23,555 nucleotides of DNA from Chara braunii (taxonomy: Eukaryota > Streptophyta > Charophyceae > Charales > Characeae): NCBI GenBank assembly GCA_003427395.1, contig BFEA01000021.1:4362688-4386242 (forward strand). The letters are read 5' to 3'. Under the pieces are notes generated by a model. That model was not told the DNA's origin. It did not search any database and worked only from the letters and a program-made list of their open reading frames with translations. The position numbers and the translations under genes are program-made. Below, piece after piece: positions 9,810 to 17,503 of this stretch (positions within the stretch are counted from its first letter, which is position 1; each line of letters opens with the position of its first letter).

Positions 9810-9911
9810 CCAACTAGCCTAAGCTCAGTGAGTACACACTGTCAATCTGTCACCTCTGAATACTGCTGAAATACGGACCAGGTGCTGAGTTCGAACTCCA
9901 CTTCAAGTTGG
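9810..9911 (+). promoter_or_regulatory. tRNA-like A and B boxes, possible SINE head
   Basis: AAGCTCAGTGAGTA (9821-9834) resembles a Pol III A box (TRGCNNAGYNGG) and GAGTTCGAACTCC (9887-9899) resembles a B box (GGTTCGANNCC). The spacing of about 65 nt is long but close to type II tRNA genes. CCAACT at 9810 is perfectly complementary to AGTTGG at 9906-9911, placing an acceptor-like stem around both boxes. The arms between do not fold into a clean cloverleaf, so this is not a functional tRNA. A degenerate tRNA-derived SINE reading rightward is the best explanation; its body would be 9912-9981, ahead of the T run. Confidence 0.4.
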
Positions 9912-9979
9912 AAGCAGATGAGTAAAATACAAAAATTGTGAATCACCTGCACTAAACTGGCTCTCTCTGCACAGCAATG

Positions 9980-9981
<2 letters not shown>

Positions 9982-10040
<59 letters not shown>
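9982..10040. repeat. 59-nt uninterrupted T run
   Basis: There are 59 consecutive T residues on the plus strand. It could be the T-rich tail of the SINE-like unit to its left, or the reverse complement of a poly(A) tail from a minus-strand retroposon whose body lies to the right. No clear target-site duplication was found for either reading. Run length is also prone to assembly error. Confidence 0.9.
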
Positions 10041-10041
<1 letters not shown>

Positions 10042-10708
10042 GTCATTGTCTGGACATCAATGTGAAAATAAAAAAGAAGGGGAAAAAAAAGGGGGATTGG
10101 TTGGTAAACCAAGCGGATGATGTTGGATGGCTTCCTTCAGACGGTTTAGAAAGGAAGAATAGGTGCCCAATTTTTATTTATTTTTTCGGATTTTTCCCCT
10201 CCAATGTGCTTTTAGTTTCTTTTTTTTTTTTTTTAATTTCAATTAGGGATGTGATTGGTAAAACCACTGGTTAAACTTGAACCAGCGGTACCAACCAGTT
10301 GTTGCGTCCGTTAACGCGGGGTAGCCGAATCGATCTGCCCGTCCCGTCCATATTCATTCGACCCCGGGGGGGGTACGAAAAATGCGGGAGGTACTTGGCC
10401 CAGCTATCGGCCGTGGGAAAAAATAAGAGTAGAAATGTTTCGAGTCGGATGAATTTGGGCGCTCCTGTAGTGGCCCGTACATTTCCTGAAATCGTGGCTT
10501 GCTTACGGGCACAACTTTAGGACGTGCAGGTCGTTTAAGTGGGAGGAAAGCAATTTCTACAAAGAAAAGAAAGGTGTAATATGATTTTGGTTAATCTCAC
10601 TCTCTAATGTACAGCGAATGTAGCAGGCAGGGAGAGGTGAGTATAGTATATATATAATAAATTAAAAATAATATACATGAAAATAATGTGTATATATATA
10701 TATATAGG
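10041..10708. other. unassigned region with T-rich patches and TA microsatellite
   Basis: There is no coding signal. It contains T-rich patches (10168-10195, 10220-10234), a small hairpin at 10263-10289, a mixed-composition stretch 10290-10560, and TA-rich microsatellite sequence near 10640-10706. Confidence 0.6.
10263..10289. repeat. short hairpin
   Basis: ACCACTGGTT (10263-10272) and AACCAGCGGT (10280-10289) form a 10-bp stem with one A/C mismatch around a 7-nt loop. There is no adjacent T-run or gene that would give it a terminator role. Confidence 0.5.
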
Positions 10709-10872
10709 GTAGTGACAAACCATGGCCCTAATAGCACAGAGGAAATAGTATTTACCCTTTAAGGCTTTAAGTATAGTATTATTAATTTATTACTAATTTA
10801 TTAATTTATTAGTATATAGAGAGAGAGAGATTGGCTAGTGACAAACCAGGACTCTGATAGCAAATAGGAGCC
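10709..10872 (+). repeat. diverged direct repeat with TA/GA leader
   Basis: TAGTGACAAACCA followed by GGnnCTnATAGCA occurs at 10710-10735 and again at 10836-10862, 126 bp apart. Each copy is preceded by a dinucleotide tract: TATATATA before the first, GAGAGAGAGA before the second. The similarity continues weakly downstream. This could be two copies of a small element landing in or next to microsatellites, or one old tandem duplication. Confidence 0.6.
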
Positions 10873-11132
10873 CCAAACCGTCCCCCCCCCCCCAAAAAAA
10901 AAGACAGCATGCGGATCAATCGATGCAGATCGTCACCCTCGGGCAAAATCCCGGCTATACGAATACATGATATGTGTTATTAAATTAAAAAAGAACAAAA
11001 GATGTTTGGTTAACAATTCTGCATGCCAGATTGTTTTCAGATTTTTTTTTATTTTTATTTTTTCTGGCACTGGCATTGCCTGGGATCTTTAAGCGAGATT
11101 CACTCTCGTCTTGCAAAATAGCACCGCGGAGA

Positions 11133-11136
<4 letters not shown>
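10873..11136. other. unassigned spacer
   Basis: A C-run joined to an A-run occurs at 10882-10902, followed by ordinary AT-rich sequence. No gene or named element was recognised. Confidence 0.6.

Positions 11137-11201
<65 letters not shown>
11137..11201. repeat. (GA)n microsatellite
   Basis: Near-perfect GA dinucleotide array of about 65 bp. Apparent open frames through it encode only Arg-Glu or Ser-Leu repeats and are not genes. Confidence 0.97.
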
Positions 11202-11203
<2 letters not shown>

Positions 11204-11270
11204 CTGGCCTGCCGTTTGATAATTGCAAAATGAGAATGAATCCTTCCCAAGGAAGCAGGAAGATACATTT

Positions 11271-11980
11271 CTCTCTCTCTNNNNNNNNNNNNNNNNNNNN
11301 NNNNNNNNNNNNNNNNNNNNNNNNNNNNNNNNNNNNNNNNNNNNNNNNNNNNNNNNNNNNNNNNNNNNNNNNNNNNNNNNNNNNNNNNNNNNNNNNNNNN
11401 NNNNNNNNNNNNNNNNNNNNNNNNNNNNNNNNNNNNNNNNNNNNNNNNNNNNNNNNNNNNNNNNNNNNNNNNNNNNNNNNNNNNNNNNNNNNNNNNNNNN
11501 NNNNNNNNNNNNNNNNNNNNNNNNNNNNNNNNNNNNNNNNNNNNNNNNNNNNNNNNNNNNNNNNNNNNNNNNNNNNNNNNNNNNNNNNNNNNNNNNNNNN
11601 NNNNNNNNNNNNNNNNNNNNNNNNNNNNNNNNNNNNNNNNNNNNNNNNNNNNNNNNNNNNNNNNNNNNNNNNNNNNNNNNNNNNNNNNNNNNNNNNNNNN
11701 NNNNNNNNNNNNNNNNNNNNNNNNNNNNNNNNNNNNNNNNNNNNNNNNNNNNNNNNNNNNNNNNNNNNNNNNNNNNNNNNNNNNNNNNNNNNNNNNNNNN
11801 NNNNNNNNNNNNNNNNNNNNNNNNNNNNNNNNNNNNNNNNNNNNNNNNNNNNNNNNNNNNNNNNNNNNNNNNNNNNNNNNNNNNNNNNNNNNNNNNNNNN
11901 NNNNNNNNNNNNNNNNNNNNNNNNNNNNNNNNNNNNNNNNNNNNNNNNNNNNNNNNNNNNNNNNNNNNNNNNNNNNNNNN

Positions 11981-12029
<49 letters not shown>

Positions 12030-12034
12030 TCTCT
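11271..12034. repeat. (CT)n microsatellite split by a 700-base assembly gap
   Basis: CTCTCTCTCT runs into unknown bases 11281-11980 and CT repeats resume at 11981-12034, with one GT interruption near 12016. The gap lies inside the repeat, so the missing sequence may be microsatellite alone or may hide other DNA. The round length of 700 suggests an estimated rather than measured gap. Confidence 0.95.
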
Positions 12035-12362
12035 GCATCCAGCATTTTTTTTTTTTTTTTTTTTTTTGCAGGATCGACTACTACCATCCACCACCAAACC
12101 ACCTCCTTCTCCCAACAGCTCCACATCTCACTCAGAAAATTCCATCACGCAACAATATACTTCAAAAACTTTTAAAAAGACAATCTACCCTCTTAATACA
12201 CTATCCACCTTAGATGCTAAAGAGGGAAAAAAAATAGACCAAAACAAAAGGAAAACAACGAAACATGGCAAAACAAATTCCAAATCAGCAAGCAGAAATC
12301 AATCCATCTTACATCCATTGCCTATAGTCTTAGTGTCACATCGAAATTCTTTACCAAATTAT
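12035..12362. other. spacer with T run, no gene
   Basis: A T run at about 12044-12067 is followed by A- and C-rich sequence without coding signal. The last part, GTGTCACATCGAAATTCTTTACCAAATT (about 12332-12359; key words CGAAATTC and TTACCAAATT), has a weak direct match at about 13282-13305 inside the longer E copy. That hints at an older shared element. Confidence 0.5.
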
Positions 12363-13067
12363 GAAACTCCGACGAAACAGTTTGTCACAGCCCCTCGTTT
12401 GTTGTCCTCTTCTCCCTCTCTGCCTGCGGTTTACCGGGCAGTTCTATTTGACGATATATATATATACAGGGTCACCAGCCCGTACGTACGGAGGTCCCCG
12501 GGCGGACCTCCATACGTACAGGCGTTCGGGGTCCCGTACTGGCTCCGAACCCGACGGCGTTCGGCCCCCGCCAAAAATTGTTTCGGGGCCTAAAAATAAT
12601 TATTTTTTCCTGAATTGTTTTTTGTGAGTTCTCTATGACGTGAGGTACATGCCTGTAAATTTTCAAGTCATTTGGCTAAGCCAAATAAGAATTAAAAATC
12701 GCCAAAGATGGCGGTGTCAAAACGTGCTCGCCCACGTATTTTTTCACTTTTTACTTTTTGTTTTCACTTTAGTTCGGGGTCTAAACAATTTTATTATTTT
12801 TTGAAACTTTTTTGGTGGGTTTTGTATTATGTGAAGTATGGGTCCACATTCGGCCCGAACGGCTGAACGCATCCCCAAGGGGCCCCATACGTTCGGGCGT
12901 TCGGGTTCGGGCGTTCGGATTCGGGCGTTCGGCCCGTCCCGAACGCCGGTTACCGTGTATATATATATATATATATCGTCAAATAGAACTGCCCGGTAAA
13001 CCGTAGGCAGAGAGGGAGAAGAGGACAACAAACGAGGGGCTGTGACAAACTGTTTCGTCGGAGTTTC
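12363..13067. mobile_element. foldback element with 90-bp terminal inverted repeats, carrying copy E1
   Basis: The arm 12363-12453 (starting GAAACTCCGACGAAACAGTT, ending CTATTTGACG) is almost exactly repeated in reverse complement at 12978-13067 (CGTCAAATAG to GGAGTTTC). The two arms differ at only a few positions, for example GCGG versus the complement of CCGTAGG. Between them lie TA repeats and the 492-bp element E1. The simplest reading is a MITE or foldback element with long TIRs and a TA-rich centre, into which E1 inserted. No target-site duplication is clear at 12362/13068 and no transposase is encoded. Confidence 0.75.
12467..12958 (+). mobile_element. E1: short CAGGGT-ended element inside a TA microsatellite
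   Basis: It begins CAGGGTCACCAGCCCG and ends, read inward on the other strand, CACGGTAACCGGCGTTCG, giving imperfect 13-bp terminal repeats. It is flanked by ATATATATATATA on the left and a 19-base TA run on the right. Both subterminal parts are GC-rich with iterated GTTCGGGC words (12890-12945); the centre is AT-rich and holds the motif CGCCAAAGATGGCGGTGTCA. It has no coding capacity. It looks like a deletion derivative of E2: E1 jumps from GTGAAGTAT at 12832-12840 directly to GGGTCC at 12841, where E2 has about 300 extra bases. Confidence 0.75.
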
Positions 13068-13079
13068 ACCGACTATATA

Positions 13080-13841
13080 CAGGGTAACCGGCGTTCGCCC
13101 GAACCCGAACGCCCGAACGTATGGGACCCCTTGGGAATGCGTTCGGCCGTTCGGGCCGAATGCGGACCCAAAACAAAACAAAAAACAAAAAAAAAACAAA
13201 AAAAAAAAAACTCATCAGAAAAATCTGAAAAAAGATATGTTATGGAGAAAAATAAATTAAACAAGATTTGCCTGAGCATTACGTCCGAATTCCTTACCAA
13301 ATTTGAAATAAAAATAAAATACACAGAACAAATACTAATAGTAAAATAAATAAAAATAAAAAGAGAATTAAATTACGTGAGTGCGCGAGCATGTTTTCAA
13401 CACCCCCATCTTTGGCGATTTTTCATTTTTTTTTGGCACAGCTATATGCCCTGAAAATTTACAGATGTGTACTTCACATAATACAAAACCCACTAAAAAA
13501 GTTTCACAAAATAATAAAATTGTTTACACCCCAAACTAAAGTGAAAACAAAAAGTAAAAAGTGAAAAAAAACGTGGGCGAGCACGTTTTGACACCGCCAT
13601 CTTTGGCGATTTTTAATTCTCATTTGGCTAAGCCAAATGACTTGAAAATTTATAGGCATGTACCTCACGTCATAGAGAACTCGTAAAACAAAATTCAAAA
13701 AAAAAAATATATTTTTAGGCCCCGAAATAATTTTTTGCGGGGGCCGAACGCCGTCGGGTTTGGGCCCCGTACGGGACCCCGAACGCCCGAACGTACGGAG
13801 GTCCGCCCGGGGGCCTCCGTACGTACGGGCTGGTAACCCTG
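13080..13841 (-). mobile_element. E2: longer inverted copy of E1
   Basis: Read on the minus strand this 762-bp copy matches E1 from CAGGGTTACCAGCCCGTACG to CCGGTTACCCTG. It is also bounded by TA repeats (13074-13079 and 13842-13854). It retains a second internal unit absent from E1. The word CATCTTTGGCG (complement of the E1 core motif) occurs at 13598-13608 and again at 13407-13417, 191 bp apart, showing a tandem duplication of roughly 190-200 bp inside the element. No ORF longer than chance is present. The transposase source is unknown, and insertion into TA repeats resembles microsatellite-targeting MITEs. Confidence 0.75.
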
Positions 13842-14220
13842 TATATATATATATCTCGTTTTTTTTTTCCACCTCGCCCGGGCTAGTGGTCCCAGGCCAC
13901 TCTGGTAGCCTAGTTTATTTATTCAGTTATTTATATCTATTTATTTATTATATGGGACAAATGTTCCAATCTATTTGGGTGGAGCAGCAGGTGCTGGGAA
14001 CCGCGTCCGGCGTTGCACAGTCCGCGGACCCGCATGGGAGGAAATGCGAAATGTCCAGTCAATTCCTTGTGAATCATCTGCTGCGTGAGGATGGTGAAAC
14101 ACACTTCAATTGCAGACAACACCACCTTTGTCATCTCATCTGATCACTTGCACTCATCATGTGTGTCACAATCAACTCCTCGTGCATGTCATTCCATCAC
14201 AACCATTCATAATCTTACTT
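13842..14220. other. unassigned spacer
   Basis: It starts with TA repeat, a T run (13859-13868) and GGTAGCCTAGTTTATTTATT, which echoes GGTAGCCTATTATATATTTA at 9237, so both may be pieces of the same old repeat. No gene was recognised. Confidence 0.5.
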
Positions 14221-14350
14221 GATGTGCATCACGGAAAGCTCACTTGATTCTCTGATCGACAATCAACTCATCAATCAACTCATCATGCAAGTCAGCAGAA
14301 GATGCACTGAGGATCACCGAAAGCTCACTTGATTGTCTGATCGACAGTGC
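14221..14350 (+). repeat. direct repeat, 83-bp period
   Basis: GAAAGCTCACTTGATT followed by one differing base and TCTGATCGACA occurs at about 14233-14261 and 14319-14346. Each copy is preceded by a GATGnnnnnATCAC-like lead. CAATCAACTCATCA is also iterated between them (14260-14285). It sits in DNA without coding signal. Confidence 0.8.
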
Positions 14351-14917
14351 ATCACGGCGATCCTCGCGATGTGCAACTCCGGTACTCGTCAAACCACCAG
14401 CACTTGGCCCGTACATCGACCGCGGGGCGTTTTCGTGCGAGCGGCGCAACGTTCGCGGCTCAGCCTTCGAAGCGAAATGGCTTGCGGGGCCGGCCAAAAA
14501 GGAGGCCGCACCGGTTCGTTTCGTTTTAGCTTGCAGGGCATTTCCAGGGTCGAAGAAAAATGCCTCGGAAGTAGTGGTGGTTTAAGAGACCTACCTACCA
14601 ATTCCTCTCGCACCCCCTCATGACCCATAGCAGAGCAAAACTTTTCCTTAAAAAAAAAAACAGAAAAAAAAGAAAAAAAAAAAGAAAAGAAATGGTGAAG
14701 GCCTTGGGATATCATCTTCAAACTAACCAGGCCCAGGTACATTCAGAGTTATTTACTCAGACTATTTACTCGTCTGAGTTCATTGCGATTCGAACTGCCG
14801 TCTGTCTTTCAACAGTTCATGACACATACCGGAGCCAAACTTTTCCGATCCGTGAAAACTTGAAGGTAAACTCTCTGATCAACAAATAAGGAACAATCCG
14901 ATCTAGAGCTACCAAGG
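14351..14917. other. CpG-rich patch and A-rich tract, no gene called
   Basis: 14360-14560 is GC- and CpG-rich compared with its surroundings but holds only short overlapping ORFs. An A-rich tract with scattered G and C covers 14649-14690 and is followed by ATGGTGAA (14691-14698), which also occurs at 14091-14098. This is weak evidence for a retroposed segment between them. The remainder up to 14917 shows nothing I recognise. Confidence 0.45.
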
Positions 14918-14998
14918 AGCCTTGCATAAAAAGGCTGCACAACCCTCCCTAAACTGTAGACATCGACCCCAACAAGGAAGAAGCCTTGCAAAAAGGCT
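14918..14998. repeat. duplicated hairpin AGCCTT...AAGGCT
   Basis: Two copies of GCCTTGCA(T)AAAAAGGCTGCACAACC sit 64 bp apart. In each, AGCCTT and AAGGCT can pair as a 6-bp stem (14918-14936 and 14982-14998). Related words ACCCTAGACAT then follow at about 15011 and 15031. They lie 110-190 nt beyond the PEX19 stop codon, so could be in its 3' UTR or just intergenic. Confidence 0.6.
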
Positions 14999-15106
14999 GC
15001 ACAACCACCACACCCTAGACATAGACCAGACCACCCTAGACATTGATTGACTCTGCTAGAATCTAAGGTTCACCTTGTTCCCAAGCGGGAAACACGACTT
15101 GATGCG

Positions 15107-16051
15107 CTAGGAGATTGTACATTGAGGCGGCACGTCTTGTCCCCCCAAATCGGGTAAGCCCCCAGCACCGCCGCCCGCCATTCCAGCGAGGGCTGATAAG
15201 TCGGGCAACACCGGCAGTCCATCCTTTCCCACATCCAGGCCCGGCGCAAGCTCCTTCATAATCTCGCTAGGAGGATTGCCGCAATCCTGCATTTGCTGCA
15301 TCAGCTCCATGATTCGCTCAAAATCATCGGGTCGTGTGTCGTACATTTCGCACAAACTCCTCATCAGTTCAAGTTGCTTCGCATAGCGCTTGTAATCCTC
15401 TTCGCTGATCTTCGACTTGTTCGCCTCCAACCAGACCGGATACCTCTCCGAAATTTCCATCATCGGCGCGTGCAGGACCTCCTTCGACAACAGCTGCTTG
15501 ATCATCGTCTCCATCAAGCCCTGAATATCTTGGGATCCGCCGAGGGCCTCGAATTGCTGCATGAGCTTTTCGACAAACTCCTGATCAGTCGCATCTTCAT
15601 TTGCGTTGGGATCCATCCGATCGACAGTTTGACGCGTCTGATTGGCCAAAGCTTGCAACGTCGCGCTGACACCGTCACGACCACTCAATTCACTAACGCC
15701 GGAGGACGACCCCCCTTTGGGAGCTGCGGCGCTGGCTGCTGCATGGCCAGAGGGCTTCTTCACCCTCCGCCTATCCGGCGCCAAAGCAGGTAGGCCCTTT
15801 CCACCCAAACCCTGTACATCGGGAAGGAATTCTGTGGCTGAACTGCAAGCAACAGGTGCGCCATCGGCCAAACCCGTCCCGCGCTGCCAAACTTCCGCTG
15901 ACCCATCGCACAGTGGCACAGGTGTCGATCCACGTACGTTCGTACTGCCATTGCCTAACGACTTCCCTTGCCTCTGAAACTCGTCCAAAGCACTGTTGAG
16001 AAGATCATCCAGATCGCCATCATCTCCTGCTGCACTGGTGCTCATATCCAT
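15107..16051 (-). CDS. PEX19: peroxisome biogenesis protein 19 (PEX19-like), intronless
   Basis: Intact 314-codon ORF. PEX19 is a cytosolic chaperone and import receptor that binds newly made peroxisomal membrane proteins and docks on PEX3. The N-terminal acidic amphipathic motif GDLDDLLNSALDEF (residues 12-25) matches the PEX3-binding helix. Residues 38-140 are a variable, low-complexity Gly/Ser/Ala linker with a basic RRRVKK patch. Residues about 155-275 match the conserved helical cargo-binding domain (EFVEKLMQQFEALGG, APMMEISERYPVWLEANKSK, YAKQLELMRSLCEMY, PSEIMKELAPG). The protein ends CTIS, a CaaX box with Ser in the last position, which favours farnesylation at Cys311. Length is slightly above the usual 250-300. 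The ATG has A at -3 and G at +4. No introns, frameshifts or stops are present; no downstream poly(A) or flanking repeats mark it as a recent retrocopy. Confidence 0.9.
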   Translation of the reverse strand: MDMSTSAAGDDGDLDDLLNSALDEFQRQGKSLGNGSTNVRGSTPVPLCDGSAEVWQRGTGLADGAPVACSSATEFLPDVQGLGGKGLPALAPDRRRVKKPSGHAAASAAAPKGGSSSGVSELSGRDGVSATLQALANQTRQTVDRMDPNANEDATDQEFVEKLMQQFEALGGSQDIQGLMETMIKQLLSKEVLHAPMMEISERYPVWLEANKSKISEEDYKRYAKQLELMRSLCEMYDTRPDDFERIMELMQQMQDCGNPPSEIMKELAPGLDVGKDGLPVLPDLSALAGMAGGGAGGLPDLGGQDVPPQCTIS

Positions 16052-16281
16052 ACTGTTGTGGCAGAGAGGTCAGACAAAGAACTTTCCTTGAACTAACAAA
16101 GAACTTTCCTCCTTGGATCGCCTTGCCTCCGTTGCTAAGGAAGAGGAGCAGTGCTACATGCAGTCGCCACTTCACAGGGTTCTGCATCCGCAAAAGAGCA
16201 CAGTTGAATACACAAAGAAAGGGCCTTTTAGAATTTGGGGCTGGACAAAAAACAAAAAAGAAAAAAAAAGAGACTGGAACT
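16052..16281 (-). promoter_or_regulatory. PEX19 upstream leader region
   Basis: This is sequence immediately 5' of PEX19. It holds a near-perfect duplication ACAAAGAACTTTCCT at 16073-16087 and 16096-16110, and an A-rich tract at 16246-16269. No TATA box is visible on the minus strand. The 5' UTR and core promoter probably lie here, but no transcription start can be placed by eye. Confidence 0.4.
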
Positions 16282-16779
16282 AGACCAGAGCTTTGGGGTG
16301 GGCATCCCAAGGGACGACCAAGGGTTGCTGCTGGTATGACGCTGGTCGGAGCTGGGGCGAGTTGTGTTGCCCTGCAACCCAGCAGGGTGGGGGCGTGAGG
16401 CCTGGAAGAGCTCGACAGGGAGTAAGACGGTGTTGGGAAGTCTTAGAAGGGTTTGTCAGGGAACCTGAGGGTAGTTAGCATTCTTTCGTAGGACCTCTGT
16501 GGCAGGTTATTGCATGAGTAATTCCCTAACAGGCATTAGATACTCAGGATCCTCCCCATGTTTCTGAATCTCATCGTGTTCACAGATTGTTCTCAGCCGA
16601 AGCCGGGTAATGGCCCCCGTATCTCAAATGACCTCAAACGACCTCAAATGTTCTCAATGACCTGTATAATTCGATATGGGACGCTGGGCCCGGTTCCCAG
16701 CACATGCTGCTCCCCACGAATAGACTGGNGCNCTTNTTNTTTNTTAAAAAAAAAAAAAAAAAAAAAAAGACCAGAGCTT
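16282..16779 (+). mobile_element. short retroposon with poly(A) tail and target-site duplication
   Basis: AGACCAGAGCTT occurs at 16282-16293 and again at 16768-16779, the second copy directly after a 23-nt A run (16746-16768). This is the hallmark of target-primed reverse transcription: duplication, about 450 bp of inserted sequence in plus orientation, poly(A), duplication. Within the body are four near-copies of a 10-bp CTCAAATGAC word (16621-16661) and a hairpin GCTGGG...CCCAGC (16683-16701) about 45 nt before the tail. It has no ORF and no clear Pol III boxes. Ambiguous bases at 16729-16743 mark low-quality sequence at the tail. It could be a SINE, a LINE 3' fragment or a processed transcript. 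Confidence 0.75.
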
Positions 16780-16854
16780 CATACAAGGCTTTCTTTAGAG
16801 TCTTTAGACTGTCGAGCAACCCCAAATCAAGGCACAAAAGCATACGTTATCATC

Positions 16855-16910
16855 TAGCATCATCATCATCTGTCATCATCTATCATCATCTATCATCATC
16901 ATCATCATTG
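16855..16910. repeat. (ATC)n microsatellite, imperfect
   Basis: Iterated ATCATC with interspersed CTATC and CTGTC units covers about 55 bp. No coding frame is associated with it. Confidence 0.9.
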
Positions 16911-17099
16911 CGATCAATACACATTTCTTCCGCCGTTTGGCTTTTTTTCTTGATACTCGGAGCAATTCCTTAGGGAAGCAGCCAAGCGCCGGTGTCACTG
17001 GCATTGGCAGTTATGCAAGCTTCCATCCACTGGCATCACATCTATAGTCTTTTTTTCTTTTGTTTTTTTTCAAAGCTATAGTCTTCTTGAATCCTGTGT
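16911..17099. other. spacer with T-rich stretch flanked by a 10-bp duplication
   Basis: CTATAGTCTT occurs at 17042-17051 and 17076-17085, bracketing a T-rich stretch (TTTTTCTTTTGTTTTTTTTC) and a short CAAAG. It may be the trace of a minus-strand retroposition event in which little more than the poly(A) tail was inserted. Nothing else was recognised here. Confidence 0.45.
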
Positions 17100-17503
17100 T
17101 GGGAAAAACTTGGGCGCTGTGACAGAATGCTGCGGCCGGCGCTAAGTGCTCCACCCAGCGTTACTGCGTCAGCCTACGGCCCTTCAATCCCCCGAGATGC
17201 TACCGGCGAGATAGCGCCTCGGGAACTCCGACTCTTCCCCCGACAACGGCGCGAAGCAGCTATGGAGGACGGAAGTCCTAGTTGTATGTCGGTAAGACCG
17301 CCGCCAACGGCAAGTAAGAGCAAGTTGTAAGAATGATAGAGACGAACGAAGTAGATAGATAAGGTTAAAGTGGCATGGTAGCTACCCGCCGGGTTTCGAC
17401 GAAGAGTTGACCTCAACCTTACCACTGTAGTGGTTGTCTTCATTTCACGCGGAGTAGCACCAGCTGAGTCAAGTGGCGTTCAGCCGGTTCGAGGGCAGAA
17501 GTA

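Noticed and set aside
9810-9911. Functional tRNA gene
   Set aside because: A and B boxes and a partial acceptor stem are present, but the D, anticodon and T arms do not pair properly and the length is about 102 nt.
11137-11201. CRISPR-like or regulatory meaning of regularly spaced repeats
   Set aside because: The arrays are simple dinucleotide microsatellites without spacers; the other repeats here are two-copy only.
10985-12593. Long open frames crossing the assembly gap, such as Arg-Glu or Ser-Leu repeat proteins
   Set aside because: They exist only because unknown bases contain no stops and because GA/CT repeats are open in several frames.
15293-15793. Plus-strand ORF of 166 codons opposite PEX19
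   Set aside because: Antisense shadow; the minus-strand frame encodes conserved PEX19 domains from start to stop.
15107-16051. PEX19 as a recent processed pseudogene
   Set aside because: No poly(T) tract on the plus strand left of 15107 and no flanking target duplication were found, and the ORF is intact. An old functional retrocopy remains possible.
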